In this document: piece by piece, positions 19,434-28,007 of the stretch
Numbering within the stretch: position 1 is the stretch's first letter
How the letters are laid out: every line of letters begins with the position of its first letter
From: Tetrapisispora phaffii CBS 4417
Taxonomy: Eukaryota; Ascomycota; Saccharomycetes; Saccharomycetales; Saccharomycetaceae
Reading direction: 5' to 3'
Assembly (NCBI RefSeq): GCF_000236905.1
Contig: NC_016533.1
Coordinates: 310,001 to 374,000, forward strand
Length of the DNA: 64,000 bases
Notes under the pieces: generated by a model
The model's input: only the letters and a program-made list of their open reading frames with translations
Told to the model about the DNA's origin: nothing
The model's database searches: none
Made by a program: the position numbers and the translations under genes

Positions 19434-19619
19434 TCAATGTTTGGGAACGTTCCTGTCGTAGTGATATATATATTTTATTTCGTTATTTTTAGTCAGATAG
19501 GCAGCCAGGGCTATCGAAAGCCCGGTCGCACCCGTCAATAAATAAACCAGAGTGACTCTGTTCAGATGCTTCATGTTATATATAAGTTTCTGTCTAGACC
19601 AAAGATGAGATAATTGCAT
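19434..19619 (-). CDS. Small single-pass membrane protein at the YKL065W-A position
   Basis: A 61-residue product starts at the ATG at 19619 (MQLSHLWSRQKLIYNMKHLN). It has basic residues, then one hydrophobic segment (about 29-46) and a short hydrophilic tail ending RNVPKH. It lies tail to tail with the YET gene, only 24 bp apart, exactly where S. cerevisiae has the small uncharacterised YKL065W-A on the same relative strand. A TATATAA box on the minus strand at about 19738-19747 lies some 120 bp before this ATG. The frame stays open for 86 more codons upstream in GC-rich DNA, but that extension has no ATG placement upstream of the TATA that looks real. Function is unknown; the layout suggests a small mitochondrial or ER membrane protein. 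Confidence 0.6.
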   Translation of the reverse strand: MQLSHLWSRQKLIYNMKHLNRVTLVYLLTGATGLSIALAAYLTKNNEIKYIYHYDRNVPKH

Positions 19620-20114
19620 TGTTGGTGGCTTGGACCGTGTACCGCTGTGACATGGCCGTCCGGGAAACTCGAAAGCACACCGGAAGAACGCCAACGGGAT
19701 GCAGGAATCGACGCCCTCGACATCAAGACCCAGTGCTTTATATATGCACCGCTTGCGACCCATCGAGCCTCCCCTTCCCTTAACCTTGGGCCCATGGGCT
19801 TCAGAGCTCATCGCCTCAAAACTGCGCTTACCCGACGCAGGACGTACGCAGTGACGGCCGCCTTCCGACCGCAACAACCGGGAACCAGAACCATGAACCA
19901 GAAGACCATGGCCATTGCAAGAGGTGGGTGAGAGAGGTTTCCTCGACGATTACAGGATGTCAGTTCGGTGGATGGGGTCAATGGGACGATAGTTAAGAAG
20001 TGGCAATTGATTACTTGGTGTGTGTGTGTGTTTTGTGAATTGGGGAATGAAATAAAGTAAGATACCATCGCCGGAGACACGTAAGAACGATTCTGCCTAA
20101 TAGAGATAACAAAC
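19620..20114. other. Intergenic: GC-rich island and MCM1 promoter
   Basis: From about 19620 to 19990 the sequence is much GC-richer than its surroundings and open in several frames on both strands (for example 105 codons at 19614-19931 plus, 108 codons at 19808-20134 minus). None resembles a known protein. The part next to MCM1 carries a (GT)n tract (about 20018-20031). A TATATAA for the small upstream gene lies near 19738-19747. Confidence 0.55.
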
Positions 20115-20834
20115 ATGGAGGAACCGATTGCCAAGCCAAAGGTTGGTGAAACTATTGTAGCTGATTCTGCTATTGATGACGATGCTTCTCATTTAGAGGA
20201 TGATGAGGATGCTACTGGCAAGAAAAATGGTCAAAAGGAGAGACGTAAGATTGAAATTAAGTTCATTGAGAATAAAACGAGACGCCACGTGACGTTCTCG
20301 AAACGTAAGCATGGGATCATGAAGAAAGCCTTTGAGTTATCGGTGCTGACGGGGACGCAAGTGCTGTTGTTAGTAGTCTCCGAGACTGGGTTGGTTTATA
20401 CTTTCAGTACACCGAAGTTCGAGCCCATTGTCACGCAGCAAGAGGGAAGAAATCTGATCCAGGCGTGTCTGAACGCACCAGATGAGGAGGAAGAACTTGA
20501 ACAAGAGATGGAGCATGACAATGACGCTGAGGCTGGGGCACCTGGGCCAGCTGTGCAGCAAATGCAGGCTCCGCAACAGCAGGTACAGCAACAACAGGCC
20601 CAACAACAGCCACATAAGGCCGCAGCCTTGCTTGGTGTAAAAGAGGATATAGCGGGCCAGCATCACGGCAGGCTGCCAATTCCACAGGAACAGTACCAAG
20701 CACAACAGCTTTCCCAGCAACGACAACAACAACAATTGCAGCAGCAGGGGCCGCGCCAGGGCCAGTACCTTAACCAGGACCAAAATGCTGTATACCAACA
20801 GTATTTCCAAGAAAACCAGCAAAACCATTATTAG
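20115..20834 (+). CDS. MCM1: MADS-box transcription factor Mcm1
   Basis: Mcm1 binds CC(A/T)6GG-like boxes and works with alpha1, alpha2, Ste12, Fkh2/Ndd1, Yox1 and Arg81 in mating-type, pheromone, cell-cycle and arginine control. The MADS and SAM region (about residues 43-115) is essentially identical to S. cerevisiae Mcm1: RRKIEIKFIENKTRRHVTFS, KRKHGIMKKAFELSVLTGTQ and on through NLIQACLNAPDEEEE. A Glu/Asp-rich stretch follows, then a Gln-rich activation region, ending NAVYQQYFQENQQNHY like Mcm1. The end and polyglutamine tail distinguish it from Arg80. The 239 residues compare with 286. The neighbouring ARA2 and ARG80 of the S. cerevisiae region are absent here. Confidence 0.98.
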   Translation: MEEPIAKPKVGETIVADSAIDDDASHLEDDEDATGKKNGQKERRKIEIKFIENKTRRHVTFSKRKHGIMKKAFELSVLTGTQVLLLVVSETGLVYTFSTPKFEPIVTQQEGRNLIQACLNAPDEEEELEQEMEHDNDAEAGAPGPAVQQMQAPQQQVQQQQAQQQPHKAAALLGVKEDIAGQHHGRLPIPQEQYQAQQLSQQRQQQQLQQQGPRQGQYLNQDQNAVYQQYFQENQQNHY

Positions 20835-21142
20835 TTATTTCAAACCTTTGTATTATATAAGTAGTCAAAAATTCAGTTTTTATTGTGTATGTAAGTTGAT
20901 ATTTCCCATGTTTACCATTTGTTTTTATCAAAATAGATAATTAAAAACCTTCTAAAACATTGGGTATCACCATAACTTGTACAAGATATTGGAGCTGTTA
21001 ATTGGTTTGTACAATGGTTACCATTGCTAATTTTTAGAACGTCAATGGGACCTTCAGGAAATAATATGTATACCTCTTGGAAGAAATACTCTAAGCAGTG
21101 CCAGATGGCAAACTGATATTACAAACATTTTAGAAATTTAAT
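20835..21142. other. Intergenic between MCM1 and tRNA-His
   Basis: AT-rich sequence with MCM1 3'-end signals. I looked for a solo LTR next to the tRNA gene (TGTTG...CAACA ends) and saw none. Confidence 0.55.
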
Positions 21143-21214
21143 GCCATCTTAGTATAGTGGTTAGTACACATCGTTGTGGCCGATGAAACCCTGGTTCGAT
21201 TCTAGGAGATGGCA
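21143..21214 (+). tRNA. tH(GUG): tRNA-His (anticodon GTG)
   Basis: A 72-base cloverleaf: acceptor GCCATCT pairs with AGATGGC, the D arm contains box A (TAGTATAGTGG), the anticodon loop reads GTTGTGG with anticodon GTG, and the T arm contains box B GGTTCGATTC (21193-21202). No intron. The encoded 3' A matches yeast tRNA-His, to which an extra G-1 is added by Thg1. It looks identical to the S. cerevisiae gene as I know it. Confidence 0.97.
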
Positions 21215-21215
21215 A

Positions 21216-21222
21216 TTTTTTT
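21216..21222 (+). terminator. RNA polymerase III terminator (T7)
   Basis: A run of seven T starts two bases after the tRNA-His gene, a standard Pol III stop. Confidence 0.9.
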
Positions 21223-21358
21223 GCATCCCAAATTTATCTTAATACATAAACTAGCCTTATCAACTAACATCGATCTTGTATAGTTAACATAAATTCTATC
21301 ACAATCGAATATGTATTATAACTACAAACTATAAACAACTGAAAAAAACAACATTAAT

Positions 21359-24300
21359 CTATGCACATACTTCGTTAACAGAAAATACCAGGGTACCGGA
21401 ATCTGTATCGTAACTTTCAAGCTTCGAACCCGGAACCTGTTTGAACTTGTGGATTTGTCTCTTGACCATCTCATGATTACCATCAGTGATTGGCATTTTA
21501 GTGGCCTTGTCTATTGGGAAGCAACTGTACAAAGTTACCTTAGCACGAACATTCATTCCCTTCGTCAGACTGCCATTTGGATCATCTTTTATTTCTACAC
21601 TACATGTTCTTGGACTAAACCTAACAATTTCACCACATAACAAACCCAAGGGTATGCCAGATAAGTCGACTGGTTCAAGAAATTTAACCTTACCGTACTT
21701 TTTATGGCCAATGACCAAGTTGGAAACTTTCCGAAGTTTTATTAATGAGTATCCCGACAAAGTTTCTAACGATGGAGAAATAAAATAGTTATCATCGACA
21801 TAGGAAATGTCATCTAGGTTTAATTCATCCTCAACTTTAACTTGAGTTATTTGAGATGGCATGGGTGAAGTTGTAGATAGTGTTGACATGGTATCCAAAT
21901 TGCTGCTAGATATTCTGGTCGTATCCTTAACTGTTGGAGTCTCTTGAGCTCTATCAAATATAGATTCCGAACTTGTAACTGAGTCCTTATCAGTATCCGA
22001 GCTTGACTTACCAAGAGAAATAATTCCAATATCGGTATTGCTATCTTCAATATCTTCTTGTTTTTTCTTATTAATCACCAATGTCTTGAAGGAGACACTA
22101 TGTGGATTGTGGATGAGTGATTCAACACCCTTTATCGCCTTGTCCAATTCATTAGCTGCTGGGTTCTTAGTTGAAACTAACGCAGTACTATATGTCTTAT
22201 TTAAAGAGGATGCAACGGGACCATGGATTCTAGATAATGCAACAGGTTGTGGAACCGTCGAGTGCCTATGGAACAGTGGTTGGGATTTTACAGAGGTCTT
22301 TGCCTTATTAAAAGAACTATTCTTTCCAGTATCAGCAACAGTAACTGTGGCCTTTTCAGGTTCAGTTATAGAAGGTGGCATTGTGATTCTTGAGAATAAC
22401 TCTTGCGTACCATATGGGTTTTGGTTAGCAATATTTTGCTGCAATTGTTGATATTGCTGCTGCTGTGAATTCTGTTGGTTGTTATTACCTAAAGTGTTTC
22501 CAAGAGTGGATACATTGTTATTTCCAAATAAACCACCTGCGGAAGCACCTCCTGCATTCATTGCTGACTTATTACCAAATAATCCGGATGAAACATTGCC
22601 ACCAGTTCCGTTGGATTGTCCAAATAACCCCCCAACAGGAGCAGCAGGTGTTTGAGTTTTGTTACCAAACAATCCACCACCTAATGTGTTGGGAGTATTG
22701 TTTGCTGTAGCATTTCCAAACAAACCACCAGTTGTGGTGTTAGTACTATTAGTTGCATTAGCATTATTACCAAAGAGAGAACCTGCTGAAGTAGTAGCAG
22801 GTTTGTTGCCGAATAAGCCACCTGCTGGTGCAGCAGGTTTTGCTCCGAAAAGACCACCGCTCTGTTGTTGGGTATTATTTTGACCGAACAATCCTCCCGA
22901 TGTTTGTTGTGCATTGTTAGATTGACCAAATAATCCACCTGAAGGTGCCATCGGTTTGCTACCGAACAGTCCACCTGCTGGAGCAGCTGGTTTATTACCA
23001 AATAAGCCACCAGATGGTTGCTGAGCTGTGTTGGATTGTCCAAATAATCCGCTAGATTGAGGCTGGTTGGTATTGGATTGTCCAAATAAACCTCCAGATG
23101 GTTGAGTAGTATTGGATTGTCCAAATAACCCTCCAGATGGTTGGCTGTTGTTGTTCTGTCCAAATAATCCACCCGATGACTGATTATTCGTATTGGCTTG
23201 GCCAAATAATCCTCCTGTTTGTTGGGTGTTATTATTTTGACCAAATGCATTATTAGCTTGGCCGAACAATCCGCCAGTAGTAGCAGCAGGTTTGGCACCA
23301 AAAATACCACCAGCTTGTTGTTGGTTGTTGTTTTGACCAAATAGGCCACCCGATTGTTGGTTAGTGTTATTATTGTTCTGACCAAATAATCCTCCAGGTT
23401 GCTGGCTGTTGTTATTTTGACCAAAAGTATTATTATTTTGACCAAAAAGACCACCTGCAGAAGATGGCTGTGCAGCGCCAAATAGGCCACCAGATGGTTG
23501 CTGAGTTGTGTTGGATTGTCCAAATAATCCGCTAGATTGAGGCTGGTTGGTATTGGATTGTCCAAATAAACCTCCAGATGGTTGAGTAGTATTGGATTGT
23601 CCAAATAAACCTCCAGATGGTTGAGTAGTATTATTTTGACCAAATAACCCTCCAGATGGTTGGCTGTTGCTTTGACCAAACAATCCACCAGATGGTTGGT
23701 TATTAGTATTTGTTTGACCAAACAATCCTCCACTGGCTGGTTTATTTGCTCCAAATTGAGAACTTGTATTTGTTCCAAAATTACTTCCAAATGCATTATT
23801 AGAGTTAGCGGAACCAAACATTGAGTTTTGAGCCATGTTATTTTGACCAAATAGATTGGAGGTATTGGTAGGCTGAGTACTGTTTATGCCAGTACCGAAA
23901 GCATTGTTTGCTGCGGTGTTTGAAAATTGGGAACCACTTGACCCAGGATTATTGCTAAATTTACGATTTGCTTGATAATCTTGAAATCTTAATTCTTCAA
24001 AAGAATAATTCCTATACTCAGGCATGCACGTAATACTTTGAAAATGATTCATTGTCCCTGTAGTATTGTCCTTTTCCTGTGATTCCATAAATGGTTTAAT
24101 CCCCGTACCCAAGTTACCGCCAGCAGAACTATTAGTAGAACCTGCAGTAAGTGGGTTATTACCAAACAACATGCCTCCAGTATTATTAGTTTGGCCAAAT
24201 GGCGAGCTCGCGTTGGCAGGATTGTTATTATTGGCATTAACACCAGCAGTATTATTATTCATACCGAACATAGTATTGGCATTATTACCACTACTATTAG

Positions 24301-24529
24301 CTGAATTGAAAGGATTAGATCCAAAAGTGGCTCCGGCAGTATTACCAAAGGAACTTCCCAAATTCGATCCGAATGAACTTGTGATTTGAGTTGGAGCATT
24401 GTTCATACCAAATGGACTAGCATTGTTATTAGGCTGTGTTGTACCAAAAGGTGAAGGCGCATTTGTCGCAGCAGGCGCACCAAAAGGCTTGTTGGTACCA
24501 CCAAACGTATTAGAAGTCGATCCAAACAT
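21359..24529 (-). CDS. NUP116: FG nucleoporin with GLEBS motif, Nup116 (Nup98 family)
   Basis: The product lines the nuclear pore channel and binds karyopherins. Over 40 FG repeats, mostly GLFG separated by Asn/Gln/Ser spacers, fill about residues 200-700. A GLEBS motif at about 150-195 (around ITCMPEYRNYSFEELRFQDY) binds Gle2; it separates Nup116 from Nup100, which lacks it. The C-terminal Nup98-type pore-anchoring domain (about 900-1056) includes DNYFISPSLETLSGYS and GHKKYGKVKFLEPVDLSGIP. The ATG at 24529 opens with MFGSTSNTFGG, the usual FG start; the frame reads through a further four codons upstream without an ATG. The 1056 residues compare with 1113. A 123-bp stretch of the repeat region is duplicated nearly exactly (see repeats). 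Synteny fits YMR047C, next to ERB1. Confidence 0.96.
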   Translation of the reverse strand: MFGSTSNTFGGTNKPFGAPAATNAPSPFGTTQPNNNASPFGMNNAPTQITSSFGSNLGSSFGNTAGATFGSNPFNSANSSGNNANTMFGMNNNTAGVNANNNNPANASSPFGQTNNTGGMLFGNNPLTAGSTNSSAGGNLGTGIKPFMESQEKDNTTGTMNHFQSITCMPEYRNYSFEELRFQDYQANRKFSNNPGSSGSQFSNTAANNAFGTGINSTQPTNTSNLFGQNNMAQNSMFGSANSNNAFGSNFGTNTSSQFGANKPASGGLFGQTNTNNQPSGGLFGQSNSQPSGGLFGQNNTTQPSGGLFGQSNTTQPSGGLFGQSNTNQPQSSGLFGQSNTTQQPSGGLFGAAQPSSAGGLFGQNNNTFGQNNNSQQPGGLFGQNNNNTNQQSGGLFGQNNNQQQAGGIFGAKPAATTGGLFGQANNAFGQNNNTQQTGGLFGQANTNNQSSGGLFGQNNNSQPSGGLFGQSNTTQPSGGLFGQSNTNQPQSSGLFGQSNTAQQPSGGLFGNKPAAPAGGLFGSKPMAPSGGLFGQSNNAQQTSGGLFGQNNTQQQSGGLFGAKPAAPAGGLFGNKPATTSAGSLFGNNANATNSTNTTTGGLFGNATANNTPNTLGGGLFGNKTQTPAAPVGGLFGQSNGTGGNVSSGLFGNKSAMNAGGASAGGLFGNNNVSTLGNTLGNNNQQNSQQQQYQQLQQNIANQNPYGTQELFSRITMPPSITEPEKATVTVADTGKNSSFNKAKTSVKSQPLFHRHSTVPQPVALSRIHGPVASSLNKTYSTALVSTKNPAANELDKAIKGVESLIHNPHSVSFKTLVINKKKQEDIEDSNTDIGIISLGKSSSDTDKDSVTSSESIFDRAQETPTVKDTTRISSSNLDTMSTLSTTSPMPSQITQVKVEDELNLDDISYVDDNYFISPSLETLSGYSLIKLRKVSNLVIGHKKYGKVKFLEPVDLSGIPLGLLCGEIVRFSPRTCSVEIKDDPNGSLTKGMNVRAKVTLYSCFPIDKATKMPITDGNHEMVKRQIHKFKQVPGSKLESYDTDSGTLVFSVNEVCA
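23006..23128. repeat. Internal duplication in NUP116, copy 1
   Basis: These 123 bases match 23486-23608 with a single difference (C at 23026 against T at 23506), at an offset of exactly 480 bp. Flanking GLFG units are far more diverged in DNA, so the copy is recent or maintained by gene conversion. Confidence 0.9.
23486..23608. repeat. Internal duplication in NUP116, copy 2
   Basis: Partner of 23006-23128. It encodes the same run of GLFG units with Thr/Asn/Gln/Pro spacers. A further short tandem unit follows (the segment around CCTCCAGATGGTTGAGTAGT at about 23571-23590 recurs at about 23610-23629). Confidence 0.9.
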
Positions 24530-25054
24530 AATGCGAAGCACTGAAATTTCTTGATAATCAACTCACTAAGAACTCTAGGATTGCAAAATAATTGCAGGAA
24601 TTCATTCAATATACACACAGTGCATATATAAGTTAAATCAATGAATATATGTCATGGTTCTTTTATACAAATCAATTCCATGTCTTCTATAGCATCGTTT
24701 TCGAAAAAACGTTTCGTCAGTTCAAATATCACGTCGCACGAGACGCTACCAAAACAAATTGGCGACGACGTAATATGGCAATACAGACATCTCCATTCAA
24801 TTGTGTCATTCGTGTTAGGTCTCTCGCTCTCTATAAGTAGCCAGAGAGCGATCACTTAACTTAATTTATAATCTACATTTATTGTTATTTTGAGACAAGC
24901 AACTGCTTTTCTATAATGGAACTTAGATAATGATATATTTATATATTTATATATTTACACCCTAATGAAGGATCTGACAGAATGGTACACACACCATAGG
25001 AAAAGAAAAAGATGAAGATAGAGGTAGGAATGAGGGAGAACATGTGTGTTTTGC
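24530..25054. other. Intergenic: NUP116 promoter and ERB1 3' flank
   Basis: The region holds a 9-bp-arm inverted repeat at 24824-24851 and AT-rich DNA on either side. Short overlapping frames on both strands (about 60-72 codons, 24641-24859) show no family content. Confidence 0.55.
24824..24851. repeat. Inverted repeat with 9-bp arms
   Basis: TCGCTCTCT (24824-24832) and AGAGAGCGA (24843-24851) are exact reverse complements around ATAAGTAGCC. It lies about 300 bp upstream of NUP116 and 205 bp beyond ERB1. Confidence 0.6.
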
Positions 25055-27412
25055 TTACGTTGTCCATAGACGAGCAGTGTTATCTGCACCAGCAGAGAAC
25101 AACCAAGCTTCTCTTGGATGCCATATGGTATCTAACACACCCAGGCTGTTTGTGATTTTATGGCCTGTTAGTTTCTTTAATGGAACAATCATTGGGTTCT
25201 TCATCATGTCATCGTATACAGTTGCGTGGAAAATATGAATGAAACCATCATCTGAAGCAGAGGAAAATAATGGCAATCTCTTGTGGAAGTTGACAGATCT
25301 GACTGCTTTATCGTGGAATCTTAATGTCTTGTATGGTGTGCTGGCAAGATCCAAATCGTGCCACAATACTCTCTTATCGTACGAAGATGCAATAACATTA
25401 TCACCTCTTGGATGGATGTCAATCTTTGATAACCAACGTGCACCAGGTAATAGCTTTTTAATCAACAATTGTTGAGACAAATCGTAAATTCTAATATATC
25501 TTTGAGAACATACAAACAATTGTGGTTTGAATGGATGGAATTTAGCATCAACGATTATACCCTTAGATTTTCTGAATGGAGATTGTGTTAAATGTTTAGA
25601 CATTTGATGAATCAAAACAGACGTGTGACCAGAGTCAGGTTGAACTGTGACGAAATAGTCACCCTTTCTATGCCATGATAACTTCTTTACTGGTTTCTTA
25701 CATGTAATGACAATGCTAATATCTTGGGCAAGTTGTTTCTCTGATGGTTTGTTCCATTGAGCAACAATCTTTTTCATGGCAGCACCTTCTTCTGCGTCTT
25801 CATCTTCTTCAACGTTTATACCTGCTTTCTTAACATTACCGAAATTATCGAAACCAAAACCATATTCAATCTTTGTCTTACCGTGATTTTCAATTTCAAA
25901 ACCAAAGATTGGTGGAACTATTAAGTAAATGTTGTCACCCACAGCAACGGCCAGAATACCAGTTTCCTTATCAGGATTCCATTCCAAACATTCAATATGA
26001 TCATCTGTGTTTTCTTCAACGTCTACTAAAGTAACCTTGTAGACTTCTCTGCCGGTCAAAATTTCCCAAATTCTAACGGTACCGTCATCTGAACCAGTTG
26101 CTAGCCATAGACCGGATGGATCGATCGACAAAGTACGAATTCTACCTTGGTGGCCAGCATAGATGGTGGAACCACGGATTGGGAATGGTCTCAGATCCTT
26201 TGGAGAAGGAAGTTCTGGTATCAAAGAATCAGGGTCGATATTTAGTTTGTTTTTGCGAACACGAGGAGCTAGATATAAATCTAGGGATCTTTCAAATCTT
26301 TCTCTAATAGATTCAGTATAACCTGGAACTTTTCTTAGTGCTGAGTATTTTTGTGGAAGGTATTTTTTCTCTTTCTCGCTATATTCTGTATTCTCCCATT
26401 CTTCTTGTTCTTCCTTTGTCAGTAAGTATTCTTCTGGTGGGTTATAACTCTCATCGTTTGTTGGTGGTGGCAATTTAGGAGCCCTTAGAGTCATTACATG
26501 ATCTGGCATTTCTTCAGCATCACCCCATAGATCAAAGTTATGATTTTCTTCTTCTGCTCTCATTTCCTTTAATTTCTTTGGAGGAATAATACGACCTTCC
26601 CTGATAGCTCTAACGATTTTCATGACCCTCTTAGCTTCATGTTTCGAAGGAACGAATCTCCTCTTTGGTTCAGGAATAGCGGTGACTGGCATTATTTCTT
26701 CATGTCTTGTGAACCAATCGATCAAAGGTTCGTATGGATTCGTGCTCTCGTCAGTTTGTTCGTTTCTTTGAATTTTCGAGATCAGTTCCAGCTCTTCCTG
26801 GGATAGATTCAAACTCGAACCCGATTCTTGATCCAAGAGACCTGTCCAACCTTCTGGCAATTCAATTTCATCCAATAATTGATCCAAAGCGGAACCTTTG
26901 GCTGGTCTCATGATTCTCTTACCGTTGATATCGTAACCAATATGTGGCATTTCGTCGTATGCAGATAAGGGAATATTACCAATAGTATTCTTAGTTTCAA
27001 CATCACTATCATCGCTATCATAAACAGCATCAATTTCAGGCTTGATGACTCTAACAGAACCATCTGAATACTTCGAGATGATATGAGACATGTCTGCAAT
27101 GTTTTCCAACTTAACCCCGGAAAGTTTATCAACCATAGAACCAGTGTCGTTGTCAGAATAGTCTGAAGTATTGTACTCTTCATTTTCGGCATTTTCTTCA
27201 TCTTCAGCTAACAACCTATTGAATTCAGCGTCTGAATCGTCTTCGTCCTCCTGTGCAGACGCAAATTCCTCTTCTTCCTCATCGTCCTCGTCATCGCTGC
27301 CTTCCGTCAAACCAGAACCCATCAAATCTTGAACATCATCTCCTTCATCATCAATATCATGAACAGACCTTTTCTTAGAACCTTTACCATTAGCCAATAC
27401 TTTATCAGTCAT
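25055..27412 (-). CDS. ERB1: Ribosome biogenesis factor Erb1 (BOP1)
   Basis: Erb1 forms the PeBoW-type complex with Nop7 and Ytm1 in the nucleolus and is needed for 27S pre-rRNA processing and 60S assembly. The N-terminus is highly acidic (about 25-100). The BOP1 N-terminal domain follows, with [49 protein letters not shown] and DLWGDAEEM. The C-terminal half is a seven-blade WD40 propeller (first blade [20 protein letters not shown], last blade ending [10 protein letters not shown]). The start is the ATG at 27412 (MTDKVLANG); ten more in-frame codons upstream lack an ATG and derive from an AC tract. The 785 residues compare with 807. The upstream region carries RRPE, PAC and Reb1 sites typical of ribosome-assembly genes. 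Confidence 0.98.
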   Translation of the reverse strand: MTDKVLANGKGSKKRSVHDIDDEGDDVQDLMGSGLTEGSDDEDDEEEEEFASAQEDEDDSDAEFNRLLAEDEENAENEEYNTSDYSDNDTGSMVDKLSGVKLENIADMSHIISKYSDGSVRVIKPEIDAVYDSDDSDVETKNTIGNIPLSAYDEMPHIGYDINGKRIMRPAKGSALDQLLDEIELPEGWTGLLDQESGSSLNLSQEELELISKIQRNEQTDESTNPYEPLIDWFTRHEEIMPVTAIPEPKRRFVPSKHEAKRVMKIVRAIREGRIIPPKKLKEMRAEEENHNFDLWGDAEEMPDHVMTLRAPKLPPPTNDESYNPPEEYLLTKEEQEEWENTEYSEKEKKYLPQKYSALRKVPGYTESIRERFERSLDLYLAPRVRKNKLNIDPDSLIPELPSPKDLRPFPIRGSTIYAGHQGRIRTLSIDPSGLWLATGSDDGTVRIWEILTGREVYKVTLVDVEENTDDHIECLEWNPDKETGILAVAVGDNIYLIVPPIFGFEIENHGKTKIEYGFGFDNFGNVKKAGINVEEDEDAEEGAAMKKIVAQWNKPSEKQLAQDISIVITCKKPVKKLSWHRKGDYFVTVQPDSGHTSVLIHQMSKHLTQSPFRKSKGIIVDAKFHPFKPQLFVCSQRYIRIYDLSQQLLIKKLLPGARWLSKIDIHPRGDNVIASSYDKRVLWHDLDLASTPYKTLRFHDKAVRSVNFHKRLPLFSSASDDGFIHIFHATVYDDMMKNPMIVPLKKLTGHKITNSLGVLDTIWHPREAWLFSAGADNTARLWTT

Positions 27413-27577
27413 CGTTTTCTTAGCCGTTTCAAACACACACACACTCAGAGAGGAAGAACAGCAAACAACAAAAACACTGCACTCTCAAATCAGTACCTTT
27501 TATATAGCTATAACTACACCAACCATCAATCCAAAACATCGAATTAATGGTTGTTCTATGGTACATTTCATTACGAA

Positions 27578-27586
27578 GCTCATCGC
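27578..27586. promoter_or_regulatory. PAC box (GCTCATCGC) upstream of ERB1
   Basis: The PAC element (CTCATCGC, reverse GCGATGAG), bound by Dot6 and Tod6, lies 166 bp before the ERB1 start. It marks rRNA-processing genes and represses them when TOR/PKA signalling is low. Confidence 0.8.
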
Positions 27587-27609
27587 AAAATTGAAAAGTT
27601 TCACTTTTT

Positions 27610-27621
27610 TGAAAAATTTTC
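27610..27621. promoter_or_regulatory. RRPE box (TGAAAAATTTTC) upstream of ERB1
   Basis: A full rRNA-processing element, recognised by Stb3, 198 bp before the ERB1 start and 24 bp from the PAC box, the usual pairing for this regulon. Confidence 0.8.
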
Positions 27622-27626
27622 TACCG

Positions 27627-27634
27627 TTACCCGG
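27627..27634. promoter_or_regulatory. Reb1 site (TTACCCGG) in the ERB1/STV1 promoter
   Basis: A full Reb1 consensus lies 6 bp from the RRPE box. It likely keeps the divergent promoter nucleosome-free. Confidence 0.7.
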
Positions 27635-28007
27635 ATCTGCGGATTTGTTCACCAAAATTTTCAGAAAACTGGAAATTTAAAGCTTTGAAAGGTGAATAAA
27701 GTCAATAAAAGATTAAGAATAGCTGGTAAACCGTTGTCATTGGACGTAAGATGGTAGCTAGTTTTAAGATATTTAAGATATATTTGTGGAGTATTTGATC
27801 GGTTCTGATTCTGATTGGTATTATTCTGTTTTTTTTAAGGAGAATTTGACAAAGGGATCAAAATCTAAGCATTTTTTATTTTTGACACATATACACCCTG
27901 CTGCCCCCTCAGTCACCCACACCGTTATTTTTGTTTGATTGTTGTTTTGGTAAGAGATCTTTGGTGTTTTTTTAGTATTTTATTGAATCGATACCTATAC
28001 ATATAAA

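Larger units (their letters stand above)
27413..28007. other. Divergent ERB1/STV1 promoter region
   Basis: The 595 bases serve both genes. The ERB1 side holds PAC (27578-27586), RRPE (27610-27621) and a Reb1 site (27627-27634) within 60 bp. The STV1 side is T-rich with no clear element. Confidence 0.75.

Noticed and set aside
20835..21142. Solo LTR next to the tRNA-His gene
   Set aside because: Yeast Ty elements often insert there, but I found no TG...CA termini, target duplication or LTR-like sequence.
22681..23850. 389-codon minus-strand frame overlapping NUP116
   Set aside because: It is a shifted reading of the GLFG repeats and only looks long because the repeat unit lacks stops in that frame.
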